This document shows positions 26,493-38,442 of a stretch of 40,294 bases of DNA, piece by piece (position 1 is the first letter of the stretch; every line of letters begins with the position of its first letter). Origin of the DNA: Streptococcus mitis (lineage in GTDB: Bacteria > Bacillota > Bacilli > Lactobacillales > Streptococcaceae); contig NZ_SPGF01000014.1 of assembly GCF_005844455.1 (NCBI RefSeq), forward strand, positions 1 through 40,294, in the 5' to 3' direction. Under the pieces are notes generated by a model. That model searched no databases, was not told the DNA's origin, and was given only the letters and a program-made list of their open reading frames with translations. A program made the translations under genes and the position numbers.

Positions 26493-27014
26493 CTAGCCCT
26501 TAGGTGATTTCAACTGTACCACTATGCCAGATTCGAAGAACTCAACTACGGATTCATCCATATTTTTTAAGTCTTCGGGTAAGCAGTCTGAATATACAAT
26601 GAAGAGTCTGCCTCTTTTCTTATTCTCTTTGAATTGCTGCATCCAGTATTCCTGTACCCTTTGATCAGCCTCTCCCAAAAGTTGAACTCCCTCCAGAAAA
26701 ATCAAGTCATACTCTGTATGCTCCATTTGAAGTTTTATCCATTGACTATGTTTAGAAAAAAACAAATTATCTCTCACTCGATAATATCCAAGTGATGCTA
26801 TTGGAGTAGCAGGTTTTATTTTGGTTAACGTATAAAATAAATGCCATCTGTCAGTCTCTGAAATACCGCAAATGTAAATACATTGAGAATCTTCTTTTAA
26901 GTCTATTTGTGGGAATCCAGTCCAATCACTCCCATCATCTTTCAAGTCTTTTTCAAAATTGTAAATTTGCTCTTCAATTGACACGTTAGAATTTAAAATT
27001 CCTTGATCCACCAT
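26493..27014 (-). CDS. DnaA/Hda-like degenerate AAA+ protein
   Basis: This 173-residue protein is unnamed, but its layout follows a DnaA/Hda AAA+ core. CIYICGISETDRWHLFYTL aligns with the Walker A region (LFIYGGVGLGKTHLLHAI); the Lys-Thr is replaced by Arg-Trp while the following His-Leu is kept. YDLIFLEGVQLLGEADQRVQEYW aligns with Walker B DLLLIDDIQFLAGKE; the acidic pair is changed to Glu-Gly. Then FIVYSDCLPEDLKNMDESVVEFFESGIVVQL follows SSDRPPKEI...LRSRFEWGLVVDI. The lid and DNA-binding domains are absent. ATP hydrolysis is unlikely. It sits between polC and the DUF262 operon with its own promoter. Confidence 0.6.
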   Translation of the reverse strand: MVDQGILNSNVSIEEQIYNFEKDLKDDGSDWTGFPQIDLKEDSQCIYICGISETDRWHLFYTLTKIKPATPIASLGYYRVRDNLFFSKHSQWIKLQMEHTEYDLIFLEGVQLLGEADQRVQEYWMQQFKENKKRGRLFIVYSDCLPEDLKNMDESVVEFFESGIVVQLKSPKG

Positions 27015-27046
27015 ATTATACTCTCTTTTCTATTATTTTTAAGAGA

Positions 27047-27055
27047 ATTATAACA
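27047..27055 (-). promoter_or_regulatory. Extended -10 promoter of the DnaA-like gene
   Basis: TGTTATAAT on the minus strand directly follows the hairpin after polC. Confidence 0.5.
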
Positions 27056-27057
27056 AA

Positions 27058-27084
27058 TCAAGTGGACATATTTTGTCCACTTGA
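27058..27084 (-). terminator. Hairpin after polC, probable terminator
   Basis: TCAAGTGGACA and TGTCCACTTGA form a perfect 11-bp stem over 5 nt. The T-run after it is short (TTTG), so termination may be partial and polC could read into the DnaA-like gene. Confidence 0.55.
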
Positions 27085-27101
27085 TCAAAATAAGCGATTT
27101 T

Positions 27102-30100
27102 TTAAAACAAATCATCAAACAAACTCAACTGATTATCCTCTGGCATATTGCCCAGAATCCCCATTTCATCCATCTTTTCAACCAAGGTTGATGAGAGCCC
27201 ACCACGCTTGCGCAATTCTGTTTTAGAGAGGAATTCTCCCTCTTCACGCGCTCGCACCAACTGCTTAGCAACGTTCTCTCCCAGACCATCCATTGCGACA
27301 AATGGTGGAATCAGTGTATCTCCGTCAATGATGAATTCAGTCGCATCACTACGGTAGAGGTCTAACTTCCCAAACTTGAAACCACGTTCCCACATTTCAT
27401 TGACAATCTCAAGAGTCGTGTAGAGATCGATTTCTACATTAGAGGCTTCATTGTTCTTCCGTTTTTCAGCGATCTCTTCCATTCTACGCTTAATGGCATC
27501 CAAGCCCGCACCCATGGTCTTGATATCAAAAGCCTTAGCGCGGATTGAGAAGTAAGCACAGTAGTAATAAATGGGATGATGAACCTTGAAGTAAGCTACA
27601 CGAAGGGCCATCATAACGTAGGCTGCCGCATGGGCTTTAGGGAACATGTACTTAATTTTCCCACAGGATTCGATATACCACTCTGGCACCTTATTGGCCT
27701 TCATGGCTTCGATATAGCCATTTCTCTCCTCTTCGGAAATCTTGAGCCACAAGCCCTTACGTACCCGTTCCATGATGGTAAAGGCCATCTTAGGTTCGAG
27801 ACCAGCATGCATGAGGTAAACCATGATATCGTCCCGACAACCGATAACGGTTGATAGGTCAGCAATCCCTTGCTTAATCAAATCTTGGGCATTACCCAGC
27901 CAAACGTCGGTACCGTGGGACAGCCCTGACAACTGAAGCAATTCTGCAAAAGTCGTCGGATGCGTTTCATCTACCATGCCTCGGACAAAGTTGGTTCCAA
28001 ACTCTGGAATCCCCAACATACCCGTCGAAGTTCCAATTTGCTCAGGCGTCACTCCTAAAACTTCCGTTCCAGAAAAGAGAGCCATAACGCTTTCATCATC
28101 CATGGGAATTTCATTAGGGTCAATACCAGACAAGTCCTGCAATTTCCGAATCATGGTTGGATCATCATGCCCCAGTACATCAAGTTTGAGGACATTCTCA
28201 TCGATATCGTGGAAGTTAAAGTGAGTCGTCTGCCATTCAGCCGTCACGTCATCTGCTGGATACTGGACAGGTGTAAAATCGTAGACATCCATGTAGTTCG
28301 GAATAACAACGATTCCCCCTGGGTGTTGTCCTGTAGTCCGCTTGACACCAGCCGCACCCTGAGCAAGACGTTCCACCTCTGCATCACGATAAAACTTGCC
28401 ATAGTCTCTCTCGTAGCCCTTTACAAATCCATAGGCAGTCTTGGCAGCCACCGTACCAACCGTTCCTGCACGGAAGGCATATTCTTCACCAAAGATATCA
28501 CGCACATCCAAGTGAGCGCTAGGCTGGTCTTCTCCCGAAAAGTTCAAGTCAATATCGGGAACCTTATCTCCATCAAAACCAAGGAAGGTCTCGAACGGAA
28601 TATCCTGCCCATTTTTGCTGAGTTTGTGACCACACTTTGGACAGTCCTTATTAGGCATATCAAATCCTGAACCGTAAGAACCATCTGTGATAAATTCACT
28701 ATACTGACACTGACTACAAACATAATGAGGAGAGAGAGGATTAACCTCCGTAATCCCAATCATGGTCGCAACGAAACTAGATCCGACAGACCCACGAGAA
28801 CCAACCAAGTAACCCCGTTCATTGGAACGTTGCACCAGCATCTGGGAAGCCAGATAAATCACGGCAAATCCATTCCCCAGTATGGATGTTAATTCTTTTT
28901 CAATCCGCAAATCAACAATATCTGGCAGCGGATTTCCATAAATCTCAAAGGCTTTCTTGTAAGTCAGCTCAGCAACTGTCTCTTCCGCCTTGTCAATGAA
29001 AGGCGTGTACAGGTCACCCTTAACCACCTCAACAGGCTCAAAGGTTTCTGCCAAGGCATTGGTGTTTTCAATAACCAGTTTACGAGCCAATTCCTCTCCC
29101 AAAAAGGCAAATTCATCCAACATCTCATTGGTTGTTCGAAAATGAGCCTTTGGCAGAGGAGCTGGTTGGGCATGCTCACCGTGACCAATGGTTCGGTTAA
29201 TCATAGCCCCCTGCCCCAAACTACGGACGATAATTTCACGGTAAATCTCTTCTTCCGGTTCGATATAATGGACATTTCCCGTAGCCAAAACAGGCTTACC
29301 AAGACGGTCCCCGACCTCTATCAAACTCTTGATAATAGTCTGGAGTTCCTCCATATCCTTAACCTGCTCTTTAGCAATCAATGGTGCATAGATAGCTGGT
29401 GGCATAACCTCGATAAAGTCATAATACTTGGCCACCTCAACCGCCGCATCCACACCTTGGGAAACGACTGCATCAAAAACTTCACCTTCTGAGCAAGCTG
29501 TTCCTAAAATCAAGCCCTCCCGATGAGCATCTAGAACCGTTCTCGGAATCCGTGGTACCCCTTCAAAGTACTTGGTATTGGACAAAGAAACCAACTTAAA
29601 GATATTTTTTAGACCTACTTGATTCTTGACATAGATGGTCGCATGCTTGATCCGAGCTTTTTTATAAGAGTCTGGACTAATCAAATCAATATTCAGTCTA
29701 GCCAGATCAGTCACACCATGTTTTTCTGCTACATCCTTGATAAAGATAAAGAGCAAACGACCAGTAGCTTCCGCATCGTAGTTGGCCATATGGTGGTGGT
29801 CCAGTGCCACACCAAAACGCTTGGTCAAAGGTCCCAAACCATGGCGTTTATACTCAGGATAGAGGTTTCTAGCAAACTCCAGCGTATCAATAACTGGTTG
29901 AGTAATCTTAGGCAGACCATGACGCTCATAGTTGGCATTCATAAAGCCAACGTCAAAGGTCGCATTGTGGGCAACTAAGACTGTATCCGTACAAAATTCT
30001 TGGAATTCTTGCAGAACTTGTTCCAGTGGTTTGGCATTTTTGACATGATCATCTGTAATACCAGTCAACTCAGTAGTAAAGGCTGACAAGGGATGTCCAG

Positions 30101-31493
30101 GATTGATAAATTCATCAAATTCGGCAATGACATTCCCCTTATACATCTTAGAGGCCGCAACCTGAATCAAGTCATTATAAATAGCTGATAGTCCTGTCGT
30201 TTCAACGTCAAAAACCACGTAGGTCGCTTCTGACAAGTCCATTTCCACTTCGTTGTAGACGATAGGAACACGGTCCTCCACGATATTGGCTTCCATTCCA
30301 TAAATCAGATGGATTCCCGCTTTTTTGGCCGCCTTATAGCCGTGTGGGAAGGATTGAACATTCCCGTGGTCGGTGATGGCAACCGCCTTGTGTCCCCACT
30401 TAGCAGCTGTCGCAACGATTTCTTCGACTTCTGGCAGAGCATCCATAGTCGACATATTTGTATGGGTATGAAACTCAACCCGACGCTCACCTTCTGGCAT
30501 CAAATCTTTCCGCTCATAGTGAACAACTTCCTGCACATCCTGCACGTTCATAGTCAAATCACGTGTAAAATTATTCATCTCCACATTCCCACGAACTCGG
30601 AGCCAAGAATTCTTCTTGATCAGTTCAAATTTCTGAGCCTCTTCTTCATTTTTTACCCACTTTTGCATAGAAAAACTTGAAGTGTAGTCCGTCATTTTAA
30701 AGTTGATTAAAACACGACCTGTTCTGGTCACTTTTTGCTCCACATCAAAAACAACCCCTTCAAAGACCAGACGATTTTCCTCCGTCGTCACTTCGATCAT
30801 AGGAGTAATCTCCGCCTTATCTAGCTTTGGCTTAGCCGCAGCCTTTTTAGCCTGAAAATCAAAGGCTGGTTTCTCTTCCGCTGAAGGTGGCGCCATCTGT
30901 TCCAGTTGCTCCATAGCACGGAGCGCTTCCTCATTGGCAGCTTGAACAATCTGCTCATTTTCAGCTTGAAAGGCTTCTTCCTGCTCTTGAGTCAGCACAT
31001 CATTTTTCTCTACTTGACAGTTGAAAGTTGGAAATCCAAATTTTTCAAGTTGTTTAGCTAAATTAGGAAGATGATTCTTCTTAAAATGTTCCTTATCAAT
31101 CACCTCTGAACCTTCAATAAAGAGTTGATTGCCCTCAGCACGAACTCGCAGATTTTGATAAAGAGATTTAAAACCTTGACTAGCACACGGCCCCTCAGAA
31201 AAAGCTTCTCTATAATATGCTTGCAAGAGTTGATTTGAAAATTCTTGAGACAGAGCCTTGATTTCGAAAACAGCTTTATTGCCTGTCTTAGAAAATTCCT
31301 CACTCAAACCCTTCTTTAATTCTAAAAAGATTTCAATCGGTAATATATTAGAAAATACGAAATGAAACTCCCATACCTTACTAATTTTATGAACTACAAC
31401 TCGCTCAATATCAGCCTGTGATAAAGCAGGAGCCTGTCTCATTTCAGCAGGCATTCCCAGTTGATTCATCAAAATTTCAAAACTATTTGACAT
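27102..31493 (-). CDS. polC: DNA polymerase III alpha subunit, PolC type
   Basis: This is the replicative polymerase of Gram-positive bacteria (1463 residues, full length). Domains in order: N-terminal region (1-230), OB fold (about 240-325), PHP (from FHTHTNMS near 341), proofreading exonuclease (VVFDVETTG, Asp429 and Glu431), the rest of PHP, a four-Cys zinc motif (CSQCQY...CPKCGHKL), the palm with PDIDLNFSG, then tandem HhH. The last residues ([10 protein letters not shown]) are a beta-clamp binding motif. The ATG at 31493 follows GTGAGGAAA. A decayed IS200 copy lies just upstream of its promoter. Confidence 0.97.
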   Translation of the reverse strand: MSNSFEILMNQLGMPAEMRQAPALSQADIERVVVHKISKVWEFHFVFSNILPIEIFLELKKGLSEEFSKTGNKAVFEIKALSQEFSNQLLQAYYREAFSEGPCASQGFKSLYQNLRVRAEGNQLFIEGSEVIDKEHFKKNHLPNLAKQLEKFGFPTFNCQVEKNDVLTQEQEEAFQAENEQIVQAANEEALRAMEQLEQMAPPSAEEKPAFDFQAKKAAAKPKLDKAEITPMIEVTTEENRLVFEGVVFDVEQKVTRTGRVLINFKMTDYTSSFSMQKWVKNEEEAQKFELIKKNSWLRVRGNVEMNNFTRDLTMNVQDVQEVVHYERKDLMPEGERRVEFHTHTNMSTMDALPEVEEIVATAAKWGHKAVAITDHGNVQSFPHGYKAAKKAGIHLIYGMEANIVEDRVPIVYNEVEMDLSEATYVVFDVETTGLSAIYNDLIQVAASKMYKGNVIAEFDEFINPGHPLSAFTTELTGITDDHVKNAKPLEQVLQEFQEFCTDTVLVAHNATFDVGFMNANYERHGLPKITQPVIDTLEFARNLYPEYKRHGLGPLTKRFGVALDHHHMANYDAEATGRLLFIFIKDVAEKHGVTDLARLNIDLISPDSYKKARIKHATIYVKNQVGLKNIFKLVSLSNTKYFEGVPRIPRTVLDAHREGLILGTACSEGEVFDAVVSQGVDAAVEVAKYYDFIEVMPPAIYAPLIAKEQVKDMEELQTIIKSLIEVGDRLGKPVLATGNVHYIEPEEEIYREIIVRSLGQGAMINRTIGHGEHAQPAPLPKAHFRTTNEMLDEFAFLGEELARKLVIENTNALAETFEPVEVVKGDLYTPFIDKAEETVAELTYKKAFEIYGNPLPDIVDLRIEKELTSILGNGFAVIYLASQMLVQRSNERGYLVGSRGSVGSSFVATMIGITEVNPLSPHYVCSQCQYSEFITDGSYGSGFDMPNKDCPKCGHKLSKNGQDIPFETFLGFDGDKVPDIDLNFSGEDQPSAHLDVRDIFGEEYAFRAGTVGTVAAKTAYGFVKGYERDYGKFYRDAEVERLAQGAAGVKRTTGQHPGGIVVIPNYMDVYDFTPVQYPADDVTAEWQTTHFNFHDIDENVLKLDVLGHDDPTMIRKLQDLSGIDPNEIPMDDESVMALFSGTEVLGVTPEQIGTSTGMLGIPEFGTNFVRGMVDETHPTTFAELLQLSGLSHGTDVWLGNAQDLIKQGIADLSTVIGCRDDIMVYLMHAGLEPKMAFTIMERVRKGLWLKISEEERNGYIEAMKANKVPEWYIESCGKIKYMFPKAHAAAYVMMALRVAYFKVHHPIYYYCAYFSIRAKAFDIKTMGAGLDAIKRRMEEIAEKRKNNEASNVEIDLYTTLEIVNEMWERGFKFGKLDLYRSDATEFIIDGDTLIPPFVAMDGLGENVAKQLVRAREEGEFLSKTELRKRGGLSSTLVEKMDEMGILGNMPEDNQLSLFDDLF

Positions 31494-31520
31494 TCATTTT
31501 CCTCACATTATTCTCCTACT

Positions 31521-31549
31521 ATTTTACCATATTTAGAGGTATTTTCTAA
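31521..31549 (-). promoter_or_regulatory. Promoter of polC
   Basis: TTAGAA and TAAAAT are spaced by 17 nt, with TGG before the -10 box (extended). The IS200 end begins within about 8 bp of the -35. Confidence 0.6.
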
Positions 31550-31555
31550 ATCATG

Positions 31556-32310
31556 ACCACCCGTCTAACGGGTGGTTTGAACCAGAGCTATAAGCCCAAA
31601 TTACCAGCCAGCGCCTAAAGACGCTGGCTTTCACCTTGTTCAAGCCTCATTGCTCTTGACTCGTCACTTGCCTCTTAAAGAGGCTTTAGTATTACTTACC
31701 ACTATCCCTAAAGGGATCCTCATATTCTTTTACACTTAATTTATCTAGTGCTATATCATGCTTTACTCGTTCTCAAATTTTCATACTCGTGAAGAAATCA
31801 TCCACTGGATAATTTCTTTAATCTTGAATATACTTCTTAATTGCGGCTTCATTGAGTCCAACCGTACTCACATAATAACCTTCCGCCCCAAAATGCCGAT
31901 TCCCAAACTTGTACTTGAGATTAGCGTGTTTGTCAAACATCATGAGTGCACTTTCACCTTTTAAATAACCCATGAAACTTGAAACACTTATCCTTGGTGG
32001 AATACTTACTAACATATGTACATGATCAGGCATTAAGTGTCCTTCGATAATCTCAACACCTTTATAACTACATAATCGATGAAATATTTCTCCTAAACTA
32101 CTTCGATATTGATTATAAATGACTTTTCGTCTATACTGAGGAGTGAACACAATGTGATAGAACACCTCCACTTTGTGTGTGATAAACTATGTGCCTTTTG
32201 TGCCATATTTTTCTCCTTTCGCTTTACAATTGGCTTGAACACCTTTATTGTATCGCGTTTGGAGTTTTTTTGGTATAACCTTCGACGCGCACCCGCATAG
32301 CGGGTGGTTT
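31556..32310 (-). mobile_element. IS200-family element, degraded
   Basis: Subterminal hairpins mark both ends: CCACCCG/CGGGTGG (31557-31575) and CACCCGC/GCGGGTG (32290-32306). A further strong stem (AGCCAGCG/CGCTGGCT, 31606-31629) lies inside. Only tnpA is present, no tnpB. There are no inverted terminal repeats, as expected. Exact ends are uncertain by some bases. Confidence 0.75.
31692..32206 (-). pseudogene. tnpA: IS200 transposase TnpA, broken
   Basis: This is a single-strand HUH transposase. The ATG at 32206 opens MAQKAHSLSHTKW, the usual N-terminus, then the frame shifts by one base and the body continues from YHIVFTPQYRRK. The HUH motif (MPDHVHML) and the catalytic Tyr (IKKYIQD) are present. 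The frame stops at 31818; about 50 bp later the normal C-terminus reappears (KHDIALDKLSVKEYEDPFRD) to the TAA at 31692. So the gene has a frameshift and an insertion of about 50 bp and should be inactive. Confidence 0.75.
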
Positions 32311-32360
32311 ATTTGTCTCGCACCTAGCGGAGCGAGACGGACTAATAGTCACATAAGACA

Positions 32361-32387
32361 AAAGGAAGCCACTAAGTGACTTCCTTC
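32361..32387 (-). terminator. Terminator after fusA
   Basis: AAGGAAGTCAC and GTGGCTTCCTTTT pair on the minus strand over 3 nt, with one G-U pair, and a T-run follows. Confidence 0.75.
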
Positions 32388-32402
32388 TAGAGTGAGGACT
32401 GA

Positions 32403-34484
32403 TTAGTCTTCACCTTTGTTTTTCTTAATGATTTCTTCTTGTACTGACTTAGGTACATCTTCGTAGTGGTCAAATACCATCATGAATGTACCACGTCCTT
32501 GAGATGCAGAACGAAGAACTGTTGCGTAACCGAACATTTCAGCAAGTGGAACGTAAGCACGAACGATTTGGCTGTTACCGTGTGCTTCCATACCATCAAC
32601 ACGTCCACGACGAGCAGTTACGTGCCCCATAACATCACCAAGGTTTTCTTCTGGAACAGTGATTGTTACAAGCATCATTGGCTCAAGGATAGCTGGTTGT
32701 GCTGATTTAGCAGCTTCTTTAAGGGCAAGTGAAGCCGCGATCTTGAAGGCAGTTTCAGATGAGTCGACATCGTGGTATGAACCGTCGTAAAGCTTAGCTT
32801 TAACGTCAACCATTGGGTAACCTGCAAGAACACCGTTAGCCATAGATTCTACCAAACCTTTTTCAACCGCTGGGATAAATTCACGAGGAACCACACCACC
32901 GACGATTGCGTTTTCGAATTCGAATCCTTTACCTTCTTCATTTGGAGTAAATTCAATCCATACATCACCGAATTGACCTTTACCACCAGACTGACGTTTG
33001 AAGAATCCACGTGCTTGAGTAGAAGCGCGGAATGTTTCACGGTAAGATACTTGAGGAGCACCTACGTTCGCTTCAACTTTGAACTCACGACGCATACGGT
33101 CAACAAGGACGTCAAGGTGAAGCTCACCCATACCAGAGATAACTGTTTCACCAGTTTCAACGTTTGTTTCAACGCGGAATGTTGGATCTTCTTCAGCCAA
33201 TTTTTGAAGGGCGATACCCATCTTGTCTTGGTCTGCTTTAGATTTTGGCTCAACCATCAATTGGATAACTGGTTCTGGAACGTCGATTGATTCAAGGATG
33301 ATTTTAGCTTTTTCATCTGTCAATGAGTCACCAGTTGTAGTATCTTTCAAACCAACGGCAGCAGCGATATCACCTGAGTAAACAGTGTCGATTTCTTGAC
33401 GGCTGTTAGCGTGCATTTGAAGTATACGTCCGATACGTTCACGTTTACCTTTAGAAGTATTCAATACGTATGAACCTGATTGAAGAACACCTGAGTAAAC
33501 ACGGAAGAATGTCAAACGACCTACGAATGGGTCTGTCATAATCTTGAAGGCAAGAGCTGCAAATGGCTCTTCGTCAGATGCTGGACGAGTTTCTTCTTCA
33601 TCTGTATCTGGGTTGATACCTTTGATCGCTGGGATGTCAAGTGGGCTTGGAAGGTAGTCGATAACCGCATCAAGCATCAATTGAACACCTTTGTTCTTGA
33701 AGGCAGAACCACACAATACTGGGAAGAATTCAACGTTGATAGTCGCTTTACGGATACCAGCTTTCAATTCTTCGTTAGTGATTTCTTCACCTTCGAGGTA
33801 TTTCATCATCAATTCTTCGTCAGTTTCAGCAACTGCTTCGATCAATTTTTCACGGTATTCTTGTGCTTGTTCAAGATATTCAGCTGGAATATCCTCTTCA
33901 AGGATATCTGTACCAAGGTCGTTTGTATAGATTTCAGCTTTCATCTTGATCAAGTCGATGATACCACGGAAATCATCTTCAGCACCGATTGGCAATTGAA
34001 TTGGGTGTGCGTTTGCTTGAAGACGGTCGTGAAGTGTGCTTACTGAGTAAAGGAAGTCAGCACCGATTTTGTCCATTTTGTTGGCAAATACGATACGTGG
34101 AACTCCGTACTCAGTTGCTTGACGCCAAACTGTTTCAGTTTGAGGCTCAACACCTGATTGTGAGTCAAGAACGGTAACCGCACCATCCAATACACGAAGA
34201 GAACGTTGTACTTCGATTGTGAAGTCCACGTGTCCTGGTGTGTCGATGATGTTTACGCGGTGGTTGTTCCATTGAGCTGTTGTCGCAGCAGATGTGATAG
34301 TGATACCACGTTCTTGCTCTTGCTCCATCCAGTCCATTTGTGACGCACCTTCGTGAGTTTCACCGATTTTGTGGATTTTACCAGTGTAGTAAAGAATACG
34401 CTCAGTAGTTGTTGTTTTACCAGCATCGACGTGAGCCATGATACCGATATTACGAGTTTTTTCAAGTGAAAATTCGCGTGCCAT
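32403..34484 (-). CDS. fusA: Elongation factor G
   Basis: This is the translocation GTPase of the ribosome (693 residues, full length). The G domain shows [15 protein letters not shown] (P-loop), [11 protein letters not shown] (switch I), DTPGHVDF and [10 protein letters not shown]. Domains II-V follow, with [18 protein letters not shown] in domain III and [23 protein letters not shown] at the C-terminus. The ATG at 34484 follows TAGGAGAAACAAACCTC. It is preceded by its own extended -10 promoter and a terminator, so it is partly uncoupled from rpsL-rpsG. Confidence 0.97.
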   Translation of the reverse strand: MAREFSLEKTRNIGIMAHVDAGKTTTTERILYYTGKIHKIGETHEGASQMDWMEQEQERGITITSAATTAQWNNHRVNIIDTPGHVDFTIEVQRSLRVLDGAVTVLDSQSGVEPQTETVWRQATEYGVPRIVFANKMDKIGADFLYSVSTLHDRLQANAHPIQLPIGAEDDFRGIIDLIKMKAEIYTNDLGTDILEEDIPAEYLEQAQEYREKLIEAVAETDEELMMKYLEGEEITNEELKAGIRKATINVEFFPVLCGSAFKNKGVQLMLDAVIDYLPSPLDIPAIKGINPDTDEEETRPASDEEPFAALAFKIMTDPFVGRLTFFRVYSGVLQSGSYVLNTSKGKRERIGRILQMHANSRQEIDTVYSGDIAAAVGLKDTTTGDSLTDEKAKIILESIDVPEPVIQLMVEPKSKADQDKMGIALQKLAEEDPTFRVETNVETGETVISGMGELHLDVLVDRMRREFKVEANVGAPQVSYRETFRASTQARGFFKRQSGGKGQFGDVWIEFTPNEEGKGFEFENAIVGGVVPREFIPAVEKGLVESMANGVLAGYPMVDVKAKLYDGSYHDVDSSETAFKIAASLALKEAAKSAQPAILEPMMLVTITVPEENLGDVMGHVTARRGRVDGMEAHGNSQIVRAYVPLAEMFGYATVLRSASQGRGTFMMVFDHYEDVPKSVQEEIIKKNKGED

Positions 34485-34522
34485 GAGGTTTGTTTCTCCT
34501 ATTTATTTTCGATTTCTATTCT

Positions 34523-34531
34523 ATTATAACA
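34523..34531 (-). promoter_or_regulatory. Extended -10 promoter of fusA
   Basis: TGTTATAAT on the minus strand, about 40 nt before the fusA ATG. It follows the hairpin at 34542-34569. Confidence 0.55.
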
Positions 34532-34541
34532 TAATTTTAAT

Positions 34542-34569
34542 AAAAACGGATAGGCAGGACCTACCCGTT
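34542..34569 (-). terminator. Terminator between rpsG and fusA
   Basis: AACGGGTAGG and CCTATCCGTTTTT pair on the minus strand with one G-U pair. It lies directly before the fusA promoter. Confidence 0.7.
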
Positions 34570-34589
34570 CTCAATGTTTTCATGCTATT

Positions 34590-34681
34590 GTTAGTTTCAA
34601 CTTGTAGATAAGTTGAGTTGTAGCTAAGAGCTGATTGAGCTCAATTGAACTCAGGCTAGAGTTAGCTAGCCGATTTGAGCC
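34590..34681. repeat. Run of short hairpins between rpsG and fusA
   Basis: Read on the minus strand, GGCTAG/CTAGCC, TGAGTTCA/TGAGCTCA and CAACTT/AAGTTG form consecutive small stems. No T-run follows them. I do not know what they do. Confidence 0.4.
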
Positions 34682-34773
34682 GGAACGGGATGCTGTGTGA
34701 AAAAGATAAACTTCCTTGTATTCGTCGAATACTGCGTCAGTTTCCTATTTTCACCTTGCATCCTTACCGTTCC
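34682..34773. repeat. Long nested stem-loop downstream of rpsG
   Basis: Five arms nest around one centre: GGAACGG/CCGTTCC, GATGC/GCATC, GTGAAAA/TTTTCAC, AAACT/AGTTT and GTATTCG/CGAATAC. The total length is 92 nt. It begins 14 bp after the rpsG stop. It could be a member of a small interspersed repeat family (SPRITE-like) or an RNA structure of the str transcript. Confidence 0.55.
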
Positions 34774-34786
34774 TAGCATCATGATT

Positions 34787-35257
34787 TTACCAACGGAAGT
34801 GTGCGAATGCACGGTTAGCTTCAGCCATGCGGTGAGTATCTTCACGTTTCTTAACTGCTGCACCAGTGTTGTTAGCAGCATCTAAGATTTCTTTTGCAAG
34901 ACGGTCTTGCATTGTGTGTTCACCACGAAGACGAGCGATTGTTACCAACCAACGAAGTCCAAGTGTTGTACGACGTTCTGGACGAACTTCAACTGGGACT
35001 TGGTAGTTAGATCCACCAACACGACGTGCACGTACTTCAAGTACAGGCATGATGTTTTCCATAGCTGTTTCAAATACTTCAAGTGCATCGTTACCAGTAG
35101 CTTCTTTGATTTGCTCAAAGGCACCGTAAACGATTGAAGCAGCTGTACCACGTTTACCATCAAGCATAACGCGGTTGATAAGACGAGTAACTAATTGTGA
35201 ATTGTAAAGCGGATCTGGCAATACGTCACGTTTTGGAGCTCTATTTTTACGACTCAT
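34787..35257 (-). CDS. rpsG: 30S ribosomal protein S7
   Basis: This 156-residue protein organises the 3' major domain of 16S rRNA. The family pattern is complete: [30 protein letters not shown] at the start and [20 protein letters not shown] in the centre, ending [15 protein letters not shown]. It starts 19 bp after the rpsL stop with a ribosome site AAAGGGG. It belongs to the str operon; a large stem-loop follows and fusA has a separate promoter. Confidence 0.97.
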
Positions 35258-35276
35258 TTCTCTTTATCCCCTTTCC

Positions 35277-35690
35277 TTATGCTTTTGGACGTTTAGTACC
35301 GTATTTAGAACGGCCTTGTTTACGATCGTTAACACCTGCAGTATCAAGTGCACCACGGACGATATGGTAACGTACCCCTGGAAGGTCTTTTACACGTCCA
35401 CCACGAAGAAGAACCACGCTGTGCTCTTGCAAGTTGTGTCCGATACCTGGGATGTAGGCAGTAACTTCGATAAGGTTGCTCAAACGTACACGAGCAAATT
35501 TACGAAGGGCTGAGTTAGGTTTTTTAGGTGTCATTGTTCCAACACGAGTTGCAACACCACGTTTTTGTGGTGAAGAAACGTTTGTTTGAACTTTTTTATG
35601 ACTGTTGTAACCAACGTTCAAAGCTGGTGATTTAGATTTTTCTACTTTTGATTTACGCGGTTTGCGAACCAATTGGTTAATTGTAGGCAT
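35277..35690 (-). CDS. rpsL: 30S ribosomal protein S12
   Basis: This 137-residue decoding-centre protein has the conserved [17 protein letters not shown] and [13 protein letters not shown] loops. The Lys residues at which streptomycin resistance mutations occur are wild type, so this gene gives no resistance. The ATG at 35690 follows CAGGAGAATGTAG. It is first in the str operon, with a promoter about 137 nt upstream and a structured leader. Confidence 0.97.
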   Translation of the reverse strand: MPTINQLVRKPRKSKVEKSKSPALNVGYNSHKKVQTNVSSPQKRGVATRVGTMTPKKPNSALRKFARVRLSNLIEVTAYIPGIGHNLQEHSVVLLRGGRVKDLPGVRYHIVRGALDTAGVNDRKQGRSKYGTKRPKA

Positions 35691-35721
35691 CTACATTCTC
35701 CTGTGTTTTTTTATTTTTGGT

Positions 35722-35791
35722 GATGATACACTTGGTGACAGCTATCATCTGTGTGTACTTTTGCAACATTTGTCAGCACGTCCCTGTACAC
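35722..35791 (-). promoter_or_regulatory. Structured 5' leader of rpsL
   Basis: Two stems can form in the leader RNA: GTGTAC (35791-35786) with GTACAC (35758-35753), then GATGATA (35749-35743) with TATCATC (35728-35722). The two are 3 nt apart. The layout suits a ribosomal-protein leader or other control, but no known leader family is recognised. Confidence 0.45.
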
Positions 35792-35826
35792 TCTTGAGAG
35801 ACCAAAAGTAAAAAGTACCGTCTATT

Positions 35827-35856
35827 ATTGTAACAAATTATTCCCTTGCTTGTCAA
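35827..35856 (-). promoter_or_regulatory. Promoter of the rpsL-rpsG operon
   Basis: A perfect TTGACA and TACAAT are spaced by 18 nt, with TG in the extended -10 position. Nothing else clear is seen from 35857 to 36005 apart from a weak hairpin near 35916-35938. Confidence 0.75.
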
Positions 35857-36005
35857 GATATTTTTCTTTTTTATTGTTAATTTTGCCCCTTGGGTACCAC
35901 CTTTGACGAAACAAAAAGAGAGGAATAAGTCCCTCCTAAAGTTAGGTATTGATCCATTCAATCCCATCATTTTTAGCACATAATGTTCAGAAAAATATTA
36001 TATCA

Positions 36006-37703
<1,698 letters not shown>

Positions 37704-37704
<1 letters not shown>

Positions 37705-38441
37705 TAAGCATTCTCCTTATGACCTTGAAGGTAAATGGTCAAACCAAACAAAACTGCTGAAAAAACAAGTAGATAAACTGTGGCTGATAGATTGATGCCA
37801 CCCTCGTTTAAGAAGGTCTTGAGCAACTCCATCAACTGATAGCTTGGTAAGCACTTCCCGATTGCTTGCATCCAGTCTGGAAATAAAGAGATGGGCATCC
37901 AGAGTCCGCCTAACACAGCCAAGCCTAGATAGAGAAGATTGCCCACGACTGACATCAGCTGACTAGACGGTAAGAGAGTCAGGATCAAGCCAAGCGCTAC
38001 AAAGGCAACACTTCCTACTATCAGCAAGAACGCAGCCCCAATCCAGCTTCCTAAAGGCATATCCACACCTCTAACCAAGTGTCCAACTGAGAAAACAACC
38101 AGAATTGAGACCAAATAATCAACCATCATACTTGTTATCTTTGATAGATAATATTCTACCATATTTACAGGACTATGACGTAATGTTTTCTGCCAGTTGT
38201 TTATCTTATCGGTATGTAAAACAACTGGGAATGAGAAGATAGCTGTCGACATCATGGAAAAGGCAGTCATGGAGATAAGATAATCGCGCATAAAATTCGC
38301 GGGTCCACCTGGTGTGTCCTGATACATGCCAGAAAAGAATAGATAGAAGGCTGTCGGCATCCCTACGGATAATAAATAATAGACTGATTGTCGTTTGGTC
38401 AATAAAAATTCTATCTTGTTTAGTGCGATCCATCGTTTCAT
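37704..38441 (-). CDS. ABC-2 type transporter permease
   Basis: This membrane protein of about 245 residues has six hydrophobic segments and the ABC-2 pattern (MTAFSMMSTAIFSFPVVLHTDK, then LLYLGLAVLGGLWMPISLFPDWMQ). It pairs with the ATPase to export a lipid, peptide or drug; the substrate is unknown. Three in-frame starts are possible. ATG 38441 is chosen because AAGGGAG lies 9 nt upstream; 38450 and 38471 overlap the ATPase more and have poorer spacing. Confidence 0.85.
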
Positions 38442-38442
38442 C

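Noticed and set aside
28167..28670. Long plus-strand frame of 167 codons inside polC
   Set aside because: It is antisense to an unbroken essential gene and has no ribosome site or family resemblance.
31692..32206. Functional IS200 transposase
   Set aside because: The N-terminus is out of frame and the 3' end is interrupted.
34590..34773. CRISPR array between rpsG and fusA
   Set aside because: The repeats are inverted stems of different sequence, not direct repeats with spacers, and no cas genes are present.
35277..35690. Streptomycin resistance allele of rpsL
   Set aside because: The Lys residues in TPKKPNS and GRVKDLPG are wild type.
35773..35979. 68-codon open frame upstream of rpsL
   Set aside because: It crosses the rpsL promoter and leader, has no ribosome site and looks like chance.
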